This document shows, piece by piece, positions 7,023-14,468 of a stretch of DNA of 17,388 nt. Both the position numbers and the translations under genes were made by a program. The notes below the pieces were generated by a model. That model had not been told where the DNA came from, did no database searches, and was given only the letters and a program-made list of their open reading frames with translations. The first letter of the stretch is position 1. Every line of letters begins with the position of its first letter. The DNA is from DATLZM01 sp035559315 (GTDB lineage Bacteria; Actinomycetota; UBA4738; HRBIN12): positions 1 to 17,388 of the forward strand of contig DATMBJ010000119.1 in the NCBI GenBank assembly GCA_035559315.1, in the 5' to 3' direction.

Positions 7023-7783
7023 CCGGCTTCTCCCGGAGCGAGATGATGATCGTGGCCGCGGCCCGCCAGCTCGAGGGCGCCCGCGTGTGCTTCGTCGGCG
7101 TGGGGCTCCCGAACATCGTGTGCAACCTGGCCCGGCGGACCGTGGCCCCCGGCCTCCACCTGGTGTACGAATCGGGGGTCTTCGGGGCGGCCCCGGCCCG
7201 TCTCCCGCTCTCGATCGGCGACCCCACGCTCGTGACCGGCTCGACGGCGGTCACCAGCATGTTCGAGCTGTTCGCCTACTACCTCCAGGCGGGCCTGGTC
7301 GACGTGGGGTTCCTCGGCGCCGCCCAGATCGACCGATACGGGAACATCAACACGACCGTGATCGGGGACTACGCGAAGCCGAAGGTGCGGCTGCCGGGCT
7401 CCGGCGGGGCCTGCGAGATCGCGATCAACGCGCGGGAGGTGTTCGTGATCGTCCGCCAGGCCCGCCGGTCGTTCGTGGAGCGGCTCGACTTCCGGACCAG
7501 CCCGGGCCGGTCGGGCGACCCCGAGCACGACCGACGCCGGGGGTGGTTCGGCAACGGGCCGAGCGTCGTCGTCACCGACCTCGGGATCTACGGGTTCGAC
7601 GAGGCGACGGGCGAGATGACGCTCCGCTCGCTCCACCCCGGGGCCACGCTGGAGGACGTCCGGGAGGCGACCGGCTGGGAGATGAGGGTCGCGCCGGACC
7701 TCGCGGAGACCCCGCCCCCCACCGCCGAGGAGCTCCGGATCATCCGCGAGGAGCTCGACCCGGAGGGCGTGTACACGCGATGA
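7019..7783 (+). CDS. CoA-transferase subunit B (GctB family)
   Basis: Beta subunit partner of the preceding gene (COG2057), 254 residues, forming the catalytic half of the heteromeric enzyme. The GVGLPNIV segment (27-34) is followed by YESGVFG, in which Glu51 occupies the place of the glutamate that forms the enzyme-CoA thioester in glutaconate CoA-transferase. From memory, the IpdB branch lacks the glutamate at this site, so transferase rather than ring-cleaving hydrolase activity is favoured. GAAQIDRYGNINTT (around 100-113) is the other family signature. The start is the GTG overlapping the subunit A stop by 4 nt. An in-frame start further upstream would lie inside subunit A and is rejected. 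Confidence 0.87.
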   Translation: MTGFSRSEMMIVAAARQLEGARVCFVGVGLPNIVCNLARRTVAPGLHLVYESGVFGAAPARLPLSIGDPTLVTGSTAVTSMFELFAYYLQAGLVDVGFLGAAQIDRYGNINTTVIGDYAKPKVRLPGSGGACEIAINAREVFVIVRQARRSFVERLDFRTSPGRSGDPEHDRRRGWFGNGPSVVVTDLGIYGFDEATGEMTLRSLHPGATLEDVREATGWEMRVAPDLAETPPPTAEELRIIREELDPEGVYTR

Positions 7784-9087
7784 GCCGCGTCTTCCACCGG
7801 GTCCTCGACCGGGAGCTCCCGGTCGCGGTCCGGACCGAGGGGGCGTGGGTGGAGGACGCCTCGGGCCGGCGCTACCTCGACGGCTCGGGGGGCGCGATCG
7901 TGGTGAACGTCGGGCACGGCGACCCCGAGCTGGTCCGGGCGGCGTCCGAGCACCTGGCCCGGCTCGACTACGTCCACGGGACGATGTTCACGACCGAGGC
8001 GCTCGAGGCCTACGCCGAGGAGGTCGCGCCCCTCCTCCCGCTCCCCGACGCGAGGATCTACCCGGTCTCGGGGGGCTCGGAGGCCGTCGAGACCGCCCTC
8101 AAGCTCGCGCGCGCCTACCACCTGGCGCGGGGCGAGGACCGCGACGTCGTGCTGGCCCGCCGGAACTCCTACCACGGCAACACCCTGGGGGCCCTGGACG
8201 CCTCGGGCCGGGAGCCGCTGCGCGCGCCCTACCGGCCCTGGCTCGGCCGGGCGCGCCACGTCTCGGCGGCGTACGAGTACCGCTGCCCGAACCCGGGCCA
8301 CCCCGAGGGCTGCGCGGCGTTCTACGCGGACGAGCTCGAGCGGGCCATCGAGGAGGCGGGCCCGGGCCGGGTGGCGGCCTTCGTCGCGGAGCCCATCTCG
8401 GGCGCCACCCTGGCCGCCGCGGCCCCCTGCGAGGACTACTGGGCCCGGATCGCCGAGGTCTGCCGCCACCACGGGGTGCTCCTCGTCGCCGACGAGGTCA
8501 TGACGGGGTTCGGGCGGACCGGCGCCTGGTTCGCCGCCGACCACTTCGGGCTGCGGCCCGACCTCCTCACGGCGGGGAAGGGGGCGACGAGCGGGTACGT
8601 CCCGTTCGGGTTCTGCGCGGCCTCGGGCGAGGTGTTCGAGGCGGTCCGGGCCGCCGGCGGGTTCGTCCACGGCTTCACCTGGTCCCACCACGGGCTCGGG
8701 GCCGCCGTGGGGCGGGCGGTCCTGCGGCGCCTCCGCGAGGGCCGGCTCGTGGAGCGGAGCCGGGAGCTCGGGGAGCGGGTCCGGAAGGAGCTGGCCGCCG
8801 CCCTCGCCGACCACCCGCGGGTCGGGGAGGTCCGCGGGCGGGGGCTGATGATCGGGATCGAGCTGGTCCGGGACCGCGCGACGAAGGAGCCGTTCCCGCG
8901 GGAGGAGCGCGCGACCGAGCGGGTGCTCGCGGCGGGCCGGGAGGCCGGGCTCCTCCTCTACCCGAGCACCGGCCACGTCGGGGGCCGGGGCGACCTCCTG
9001 CTGCTCGGGCCGCCCTTCATCCTGTCCGACGAGGAGGCCGGGCTGCTCGTGGAGCGGACCGCGGCCGCGCTCGACGCGGTCCGGTGA
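7780..9087 (+). CDS. Class III omega-aminotransferase
   Basis: PLP-dependent fold type I aminotransferase of 435 residues, distinct from the earlier class III enzyme of the operon. Motifs: SGGSEAVETALKLAR (97-111), SYHGNT (130-135), VAEPISG (202-208) in place of VEPVQGE, VADEVMTGFGRTG (236-248, PLP Asp238), PLP-lysine Lys267 in LTAGKGATSGY, and RGLMIG near 351-356. The pattern fits the large group annotated as aspartate aminotransferase family, including omega-amino acid:pyruvate transaminases (beta-alanine, taurine or diamine substrates). Its ATG overlaps the CoA-transferase stop (ATGA). A Cys-rich insertion around 169-178 (CPNPGHPEGC) carries two Cys and one His and occurs in some relatives. 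Substrate unknown. Confidence 0.87.
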   Translation: MSRVFHRVLDRELPVAVRTEGAWVEDASGRRYLDGSGGAIVVNVGHGDPELVRAASEHLARLDYVHGTMFTTEALEAYAEEVAPLLPLPDARIYPVSGGSEAVETALKLARAYHLARGEDRDVVLARRNSYHGNTLGALDASGREPLRAPYRPWLGRARHVSAAYEYRCPNPGHPEGCAAFYADELERAIEEAGPGRVAAFVAEPISGATLAAAAPCEDYWARIAEVCRHHGVLLVADEVMTGFGRTGAWFAADHFGLRPDLLTAGKGATSGYVPFGFCAASGEVFEAVRAAGGFVHGFTWSHHGLGAAVGRAVLRRLREGRLVERSRELGERVRKELAAALADHPRVGEVRGRGLMIGIELVRDRATKEPFPREERATERVLAAGREAGLLLYPSTGHVGGRGDLLLLGPPFILSDEEAGLLVERTAAALDAVR

Positions 9088-10232
9088 GCGGACGGGCCGC
9101 GCTCGTCGTCTGCCGGGAGGCCAGGATCTACGACCATGGCCCCGGGCACCCGCTCCGGCCCGAGCGGGTGCTGCTCACGTGGGACCTGATCGAGGCCTAC
9201 GGGCTCCACGCCGCGGCGGGGGTCCGGGTGGTCGGGTGCCGGGAGGCCACCGACCAGGAGATCGCCCTGGTGCACGACCCGGCGTTCATCGACGCCACGC
9301 GCCGCGCGGGCCACGGCGAAGAGGGGCCCTGGTGGCGGTACGGCTACGGCCCCGGCGACAACCCGATCTTCGACCGGATGCACGAGGCGGCGGCGCTGGT
9401 CGTGGGGGCCTCGCTGGTCGCCGCCGCGGAGGTCCTCGAGGGCCGCGCCGACCACGCCTTCAACGCCGCGGGCGGGCTGCACCACGCGATGCCGGCCCGC
9501 GCGTCCGGGTTCTGCGTCTACGACGACCCGGCGGTGGCGATCGCCTGGCTCCTCTCGCGGGGCGTGGAGCGGGTCGCCTACGTGGACGTCGACGTCCACC
9601 ACGGCGACGGGCCCCAGGCGATCTTCTACGACGACCCGCGGGTGCTCACGGTCTCGCTCCACGAGTCCGGCGAGTACCTGTTCCCCGGGACCGGCTTCGT
9701 CCACGAGGCGGGGGCGGGGGAGGCCGAGGGGACGAAGGTGAACGTCCCCCTGCCCCCGGGCGTCACGGACGAGGGGTGGCTCCGGGCGTTCCACGAAGTG
9801 GTCCCGCCGCTCGTCGCCGCCTTCCGCCCCGGGGTGCTCGTGACCCAGCTCGGCTGCGACACCCACCACACCGACCCCCTCGCCCACCTGCGGCTCACGA
9901 CCGCCGCCTACCGCGAGGTCGCGCGCGTCCTCCACGCGCTGGCCCACGAGGCGGCGGAGGGGCGCTGGGTCGCGACCGGCGGGGGCGGGTACCAGTGGGC
10001 CCGCGTCGTCCCCCGGGCCTGGACGATCGCGTTCGCCGAGATGGCGGGGACGGAGGTCCCCGACGAGCTGCCGCGCGGGTGGGTCGAGCTCGTCGAGGCC
10101 CGGATCGGGGGCCCCGTCCCGGACCGCCTCTCCGAGCCACGGCAGCCCGCGGGGCCGGCCGACGAGGAGGTGGACGCCGTGGTGCGCGCGGTGAAGCGGC
10201 ACCTCTTCCCCGCGCACGGCCTGGTCCCGTGA
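9084..10232 (+). CDS. acuC: AcuC-type histone deacetylase family protein
   Basis: Zinc-dependent lysine deacetylase of the class I HDAC fold. AcuC proteins deacetylate and thereby reactivate acetyl-CoA synthetase. 382 residues. Visible are YDHGPGHPLRPER (16-28), the GDNPIFDRMHEAA region (91-103) typical of AcuC, the catalytic His pair 133-134 in GGLHHAM, zinc ligands Asp170 and His172 in VDVDVHHGDG, HESG (193-196), the third ligand Asp259 in CDTHHTDPL, and GGGGYQW with the transition-state Tyr. The GTG start overlaps the preceding stop by 4 nt. Acetylpolyamine amidohydrolases share the fold and would suit an aminotransferase operon, but the N-terminal and DNPIF segments favour AcuC. Its place in a catabolic operon suggests control of acetyl-CoA supply by reversible acetylation. 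Confidence 0.88.
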   Translation: MSGRAALVVCREARIYDHGPGHPLRPERVLLTWDLIEAYGLHAAAGVRVVGCREATDQEIALVHDPAFIDATRRAGHGEEGPWWRYGYGPGDNPIFDRMHEAAALVVGASLVAAAEVLEGRADHAFNAAGGLHHAMPARASGFCVYDDPAVAIAWLLSRGVERVAYVDVDVHHGDGPQAIFYDDPRVLTVSLHESGEYLFPGTGFVHEAGAGEAEGTKVNVPLPPGVTDEGWLRAFHEVVPPLVAAFRPGVLVTQLGCDTHHTDPLAHLRLTTAAYREVARVLHALAHEAAEGRWVATGGGGYQWARVVPRAWTIAFAEMAGTEVPDELPRGWVELVEARIGGPVPDRLSEPRQPAGPADEEVDAVVRAVKRHLFPAHGLVP

Positions 10233-11638
10233 CCCGGCGGGTCAAGCTCGTCTGCACCGTCGGGCCGGCGACGGCCGCCCCCGGCGCCGTCCGGGCGCTG
10301 GCCGAGGCCGGGGCCGACGTGTTCCGGGTGAACCTCTCCCACGGGACCCCGGGGTCGCGGCGGGACGCCGTGGAGGCCGTGCGGCGGGCCGGGGAGGAGC
10401 TGGGCCGGGACCTCGCGGTGATGGCGGATCTCCCCGGGCCCAAGATCCGGCTGGGTGAGCTCGCCGCCGAACCGGTCCTGCTGCGGGAGGGCGCGCCCTT
10501 CGTGCTCCGAGCGGCCGGGGGGCCCGGGGACGCGACCGGCGCGGCGACGAGCTATCCCGACCTCGCGCGGGACCTCCGGCCCGGCGACCGCGTGTTCCTG
10601 GCCGACGGGGCCGTGGAGCTCGTGGTCCGGGAGGCCCGCGGCGCCGACGTCGTGACCGAGGTGGTCCGGGGCGGCCACCTCCGCTCCCGGGCCGGCGTGA
10701 ACGTGCCGGCGGAGCGGCTCTCGCTCCCCGCCGTGACCGAGGCGGACCGCCGGGCGCTCCGCGAGGCGCTCGACCTCGGCGCCGACCTCCTGGCGCAGTC
10801 GTTCGTGCGCCGGGGCGAGGACGTGGCGGCCCTCCGAGCCCTCGCCGGCCGGGTCCCGATCGTGGCCAAGGTCGAGACCCGCCCGGCCGTGGAGCGGGCG
10901 GGGGAGGTCCTCGCCGAGGCCGACGCCCTCATGGTGGCCAGGGGCGACCTCGGGGTCGAACTGCCGATGGAGGAGATCCCGGTCCTCCAGAAGGAGCTGC
11001 TCCGGGCGGCGCGGGAGGTCGGGAAGCCGGCCATCGTCGCCACCCAGATGCTCGAGTCCATGGTCCACGCCCCGCGCCCGACCCGGGCCGAGGCGAGCGA
11101 CGTCGCGAACGCCGTCCTCGACGGCGCGGACGCCATCATGCTCTCCGCGGAGACCGCGGTGGGGGAGTACCCGCTCGAGGCGGTCCGGGCGGCGTCCCGG
11201 ATCGCGGAGGTCGCCGAGGCCCGCGGCGGCCCGGGGCCGGGCGTGGTCCCGCGGCGCGAGGCCGACGACCCTGCGGCCGCGGTGGCCCGGGCCGCCGCCG
11301 GCGTCTGCGGGGTGGCCGGCGCCGTGGCGATCGCGTGCTTCACCCGGACCGGGCGGACCGCCGCGCTCATCGCCTCGGAGCGGCCCACCGCACCGATCTA
11401 CGCGTTCTCCCCCCACCCCGCGACCCGGCGGGGCCTCGCGCTGCGGTGGGGGGTGCGCACCCTCCCGGCCCCCGACCCCGCGGACACCGACGCGATGATC
11501 GCGCTCCTGGACCAGGGCCTCAGGGAGCGCGCGGGGATCGCGCCGGGCCAGCTCGTGGTCCTCGTGGCGGCGTCGCCCGCGGGCAAGGCCCGCACGAACA
11601 TGCTGAAGGTGCACCGGATCGGCGAGCCGGTGCGCTGA
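10229..11638 (+). CDS. pyk: Pyruvate kinase
   Basis: Transfers phosphate from phosphoenolpyruvate to ADP, giving pyruvate and ATP in glycolysis. The 469 residues match bacterial PykF/PykA length. Landmarks are VCTVGPA (8-14), FRVNLSHG (32-39), DLPGPKIR (67-74), the catalytic Lys214 in IVAKVETR, MVARGDLGVELP (235-246), ATQMLESM (271-278) with PRPTRAEASDVANAV (282-296), and SAETAVGEYP (306-315). The C-terminal domain includes ACFTRTGRTA. The extra domain found in some pyruvate kinases is absent. The GTG start overlaps the AcuC stop by 4 nt. Being last in an amino-acid catabolic operon is unusual for this housekeeping enzyme. A large hairpin follows at once. Confidence 0.95.
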   Translation: MTRRVKLVCTVGPATAAPGAVRALAEAGADVFRVNLSHGTPGSRRDAVEAVRRAGEELGRDLAVMADLPGPKIRLGELAAEPVLLREGAPFVLRAAGGPGDATGAATSYPDLARDLRPGDRVFLADGAVELVVREARGADVVTEVVRGGHLRSRAGVNVPAERLSLPAVTEADRRALREALDLGADLLAQSFVRRGEDVAALRALAGRVPIVAKVETRPAVERAGEVLAEADALMVARGDLGVELPMEEIPVLQKELLRAAREVGKPAIVATQMLESMVHAPRPTRAEASDVANAVLDGADAIMLSAETAVGEYPLEAVRAASRIAEVAEARGGPGPGVVPRREADDPAAAVARAAAGVCGVAGAVAIACFTRTGRTAALIASERPTAPIYAFSPHPATRRGLALRWGVRTLPAPDPADTDAMIALLDQGLRERAGIAPGQLVVLVAASPAGKARTNMLKVHRIGEPVR

Positions 11639-11640
11639 CC

Positions 11641-11678
11641 GGGCGGGGAGGCCGGGCGTCGCCGGCCGCTCCCCGCCC
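11641..11678. terminator. Strong bidirectional hairpin after pyk
   Basis: The arm 11641-11655 pairs with 11662-11678 in about 15 G/C-rich base pairs, with a 2-nt bulge (11667-11668) and a 6-nt loop. It fills the short gap between the convergent pyk and cupredoxin genes. No T run follows on either strand, so it is probably a U-less terminator serving both transcripts. Confidence 0.65.
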
Positions 11679-11689
11679 GCTCCGCGTCG

Positions 11690-12871
11690 CTACCCGACCA
11701 CCACCTTGCCCCGCATGAACGGGTGGATCAGGCAGAGGTACTTGAACGGCCCGTCCGTCGATGCCCGCGGGAACCGGAGCACGTAGTTCCCGTCGCCGAG
11801 GGGCGAGTTCGCCCCCAGAACCCCCGAGGACTCGAGGTCCCGTCCGAGGAACACCCCGTTCCCCGCGGGCGGCACGAACCGGTCGTGGAGCTCCAGCTCG
11901 AGCTGGGTCGGGTCGCTGCAGAACGGCGGTTCCGCGAGGTCCGGTGGGGCGTCGGGACCCGGTCCGGCGTCGCCGTCGGGGTCGCAGGCGGGGACGCCGA
12001 CGCCGGCCGCGATGGCCCTGGCGCGGTCGATGGGGAAGGTGACCGTGTGGTCCTCGTAGGTGAGGCTGTCGAAGTGCCACTGGACGCGGTCGCCGACGCC
12101 GATCCTCAGGCGCTGCGGGTACATCGCGAGCAGGGCGACGTGGCCGTTGTCGACGCCGGCCCACGCGTCCCACACGCGGGTCCCGTCCGGCCTGACGTGG
12201 CTGGAGCGGGCGCCGCTGAACCGCGCGTGGAGGGCGAGCGCCGAGTCCGTGTCCTGCTCGACGGCCGCGTCGACCGCGTCGGCCAGGTCCCCGGGGTCGG
12301 ACGCCGGCGTCCCGGACGCGACGACGTCGACCCGCAACCGCATGTCCGGGCCGTGGACGATGCAGACGACGTAGAAGCTGCTCCCGGCACCGGCGTTCAC
12401 CTGGACGCTGAAGTCGAGCGGCGCGTCGAGCGGGACCCCCGAGTTCACCACGGAGGAGCCCGCGAACGAACACGCCGGGAGCCCCGGCGCGCCGCAGGTC
12501 TGGTCGCTCGGGAAGAACGCGCCGAGGCCGAACTTGTACGACGTGGGCCCGTCGTCCGGGTCCGGCTGCACCAGCGCGTAGGGCTGCGAGGTCCCCAGGG
12601 TCGCCAGATCCTCGAACCAGGCGACCGGACCCTCCCCCACCGGGAGGAACGTCGCCGTGTGGAAGCTCTGGCTGGAGAAGTGGAGGGTGTCGCCCTGGTG
12701 GACGTCGATCCGCCAGGGCAGGAACCGCTGGGATTCGGCCGGCGCTCCCTCGAGGAACCGGCCGACCTCGACCTCGTAGGTGGTCTGGGCTCCCGCCGTC
12801 CCCACCGGCAGCACGAGCGTCGCGAGGACGGCTACCAGTGGAACGAGCCGGAGCATGCTTCGGCGGGCCAT
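11690..12871 (-). CDS. Secreted two-domain cupredoxin
   Basis: Exported protein with two plastocyanin/azurin-like domains, 393 residues. A signal peptide is plain: MARR, a hydrophobic stretch to about residue 23, then cleavage near AGAQ (26-29). Domain 1 (about 30-185) offers His71 and a C-terminal loop Cys170-x2-His173-x3-Met177. Domain 2 (about 240-393) offers His275 and Cys380-x2-His383-x2-Met386. Both are complete type 1 copper ligand sets, so one-electron transfer outside the membrane is likely. Cys126/Cys134 and Cys296/Cys318 may form disulfides. The ATG at 12871 follows AAGGAGGGG; the frame remains open upstream, but that part is only the shadow of the small cupredoxin gene. It lies 83 nt behind that gene and has its own -10 box. 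I know no exact characterised homologue. Confidence 0.85.
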   Translation of the reverse strand: MARRSMLRLVPLVAVLATLVLPVGTAGAQTTYEVEVGRFLEGAPAESQRFLPWRIDVHQGDTLHFSSQSFHTATFLPVGEGPVAWFEDLATLGTSQPYALVQPDPDDGPTSYKFGLGAFFPSDQTCGAPGLPACSFAGSSVVNSGVPLDAPLDFSVQVNAGAGSSFYVVCIVHGPDMRLRVDVVASGTPASDPGDLADAVDAAVEQDTDSALALHARFSGARSSHVRPDGTRVWDAWAGVDNGHVALLAMYPQRLRIGVGDRVQWHFDSLTYEDHTVTFPIDRARAIAAGVGVPACDPDGDAGPGPDAPPDLAEPPFCSDPTQLELELHDRFVPPAGNGVFLGRDLESSGVLGANSPLGDGNYVLRFPRASTDGPFKYLCLIHPFMRGKVVVG

Positions 12872-12918
12872 GGGCTGCCCCTCCTTCCCCGCCCCGGCCC
12901 GTCCGGGGCACCGAACCG

Positions 12919-12924
12919 ACCCTA
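12919..12924 (-). promoter_or_regulatory. -10 box for the two-domain cupredoxin
   Basis: Minus-strand TAGGGT lies in the 83-nt gap and predicts a start near 12912 and a leader of about 41 nt with a good Shine-Dalgarno. The CCCGCGCGGG palindrome just behind the small cupredoxin stop could attenuate read-through from it. Confidence 0.4.
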
Positions 12925-12954
12925 CCAGAACCGGCCCCCGCGCGGGAACCCCGG

Positions 12955-13320
12955 TCAGGCGGTGACCACGATCCGCGCCGTCATCCCGATGTGGATCTCG
13001 CAGTGGTAGCGGAAGGTCCCCGCCCGCCGGAACCGGCGCGCGAACGACTCGCCGGGCTCGAGGATCCCCGAGTCCCACAGGCCCTGGTCCGACGTGGTCG
13101 TGTGGGGGTTGCTGCCGCGGTTCACCCAGCGCACCCTGGTCCCGCGCGGGATCGTCACGCTCCTCGGGCGGAACACGTTGTCGCGCATCCGGATCCGCAC
13201 CATGGCGATCGCCCCGCGGACGGTGGTCCGGTCGGCGGCGGGCGCCGCCTCCGCCACCCCCGGCGGGAGCACCAGCACGGCGGCGACGGCGAGGACGAGC
13301 AGCGTACGGGCGGGATGCAT
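12955..13320 (-). CDS. Secreted single-domain cupredoxin (plastocyanin-like)
   Basis: Small blue-copper-type protein of 121 residues. The N-terminal signal peptide has a hydrophobic core at 7-20 and probable cleavage near AEAAPA (23-28). The mature part holds a single cupredoxin domain. The ligand set is His73 in NPHTT, and Cys107, His110 and Met113 in YHCEIHIGM, which is the class signature. Electron carriage outside the membrane is the expected role; the redox partner is not evident. The ATG at 13320 follows GAGGAGGTCCC. It is divergent from the radical SAM gene with about 56 nt between the chosen start codons, so the promoters overlap. The two-domain cupredoxin follows on the same strand, suggesting a shared function. 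Confidence 0.9.
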   Translation of the reverse strand: MHPARTLLVLAVAAVLVLPPGVAEAAPAADRTTVRGAIAMVRIRMRDNVFRPRSVTIPRGTRVRWVNRGSNPHTTTSDQGLWDSGILEPGESFARRFRRAGTFRYHCEIHIGMTARIVVTA

Positions 13321-13348
13321 GGGACCTCCTCGGTCGGACGGCCTCGCG

Positions 13349-13354
13349 ATGGTA
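13349..13354 (-). promoter_or_regulatory. -10 box for the small cupredoxin (overlapping divergent promoter)
   Basis: Minus-strand TACCAT predicts a leader of roughly 20 nt with a good Shine-Dalgarno. On the plus strand TATACG (13353-13358) overlaps it and may serve the radical SAM gene, although it lacks the final T. The two genes would compete for RNA polymerase. Confidence 0.45.
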
Positions 13355-13376
13355 TACGGTGGAGCCGGTGGTCGGG

Positions 13377-14468
13377 ATGCCGGGGAGCGCGGCCGTCGGG
13401 ACGCATCCGACCAGGTACTGGCACCGCCTCCCGGACGGGCGGATCCAGTGCGACGTGTGCCCGCGCGCCTGCAAGCTGCAGGAGGGCCAGCGGGGGTTCT
13501 GCTTCGTCCGGGCGCGGGTGGGCGACGCGATCGTCCTCACCACCTACGGGCGGTCGAGCGGCTTCTGCGTGGATCCGATCGAGAAGAAGCCCCTGTTCCA
13601 CTTCCTCCCCGGGACCCCCGTCCTGTCCTTCGGCACGGCGGGCTGCAACCTCGGGTGCCGCTTCTGCCAGAACTGGGACATCTCGAAGTCCCGGGAGGTC
13701 GACACGCTCGCCCAGGAGGCCTCGCCGGAGGAGATCGCTCGCGCGGCCGAACGGCTCGGGTGCCCGAGCGTGGCCTTCACCTACAACGACCCGGTGATCT
13801 TCATGGAGTACGCGATCGACGTGGCCGACGCCTGCCACGCCCGGGGGATCCGCGCCGTCGCCGTGACCGCCGGCTACATGTGCCCCGAGCCGCGCGCCGA
13901 GTTCTACGCCCACATGGACGCGGCGAACGTCGACCTCAAGGGCTTCACCGAGGACTTCTACCGGAAGATCTGCCTGGGGGAGCTCCGCCCGGTGCTCGAG
14001 ACGCTCGAGTACCTCCGGCGCGAGACCGACGTGTGGTTCGAGGTCACCACGCTCCTCATCCCCGGGCTGAACGACTCCGATGAGGAGATCGACGCCGAGA
14101 CCCGGTGGTTCGTCGAGCACCTCGGGCCCGACGTGCCGCTCCACTTCACGGCTTTCCACCCGGACTTCAAGATGCTCGACCGCCCGCCGACGCCGCCCGA
14201 GACGCTCCGGCGGGCCCGGCGGATCGCGATGGCCAATGGCCTCCGATACGTCTACACCGGCAACGTCCACGATCCCGAGGGGCAGACCACCTATTGCCAC
14301 GGGTGCGGCGCGGCGGTGATCGAGCGCGACTGGTACCTCCTCGGGGGCTGGAACCTCACCGACGACGGGCGGTGCCGCTCCTGCGGGACGCGGATCCCGG
14401 GGGTGTTCGAGGGGCCGCCCGGGGACTGGGGACCCCGGCGGCTCCCGGTGCTGGTGCGCCGCGCCTAA
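13377..14468 (+). CDS. amrS: AmmeMemoRadiSam-type radical SAM enzyme
   Basis: Radical S-adenosylmethionine enzyme of the AmmeMemoRadiSam group, related to pyruvate formate-lyase activating enzymes. Its reaction is not established. 363 residues from this ATG. An N-terminal Cys cluster lies at 25, 28, 32 and 42 (CDVCPRAC ... GFC). The 4Fe-4S/SAM motif C90-x3-C94-x2-C97 reads CNLGCRFCQNW. FTYNDP and NVDLKG follow along the barrel, and a C-terminal CHGC ... CRSC quartet could bind Zn or a further cluster. A GTG at 13359 is in frame but lies in the promoter region; ATG 13377, with GGAG upstream, is preferred. The usual AMMECR1 and Memo partners are not in this window. Its TAA overlaps the stop of the opposing dehydrogenase. 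Confidence 0.88.
   Translation: MPGSAAVGTHPTRYWHRLPDGRIQCDVCPRACKLQEGQRGFCFVRARVGDAIVLTTYGRSSGFCVDPIEKKPLFHFLPGTPVLSFGTAGCNLGCRFCQNWDISKSREVDTLAQEASPEEIARAAERLGCPSVAFTYNDPVIFMEYAIDVADACHARGIRAVAVTAGYMCPEPRAEFYAHMDAANVDLKGFTEDFYRKICLGELRPVLETLEYLRRETDVWFEVTTLLIPGLNDSDEEIDAETRWFVEHLGPDVPLHFTAFHPDFKMLDRPPTPPETLRRARRIAMANGLRYVYTGNVHDPEGQTTYCHGCGAAVIERDWYLLGGWNLTDDGRCRSCGTRIPGVFEGPPGDWGPRRLPVLVRRA

Noticed and set aside
6063..7783. IpdAB-type sterol ring hydrolase
   Set aside because: Subunit B keeps the catalytic Glu of true CoA-transferases, and there are no sterol catabolism neighbours.
9084..10232. Acetylpolyamine amidohydrolase instead of AcuC
   Set aside because: Shared fold and tempting context, but the N-terminal GPGHP segment and DNPIF motif fit AcuC better.
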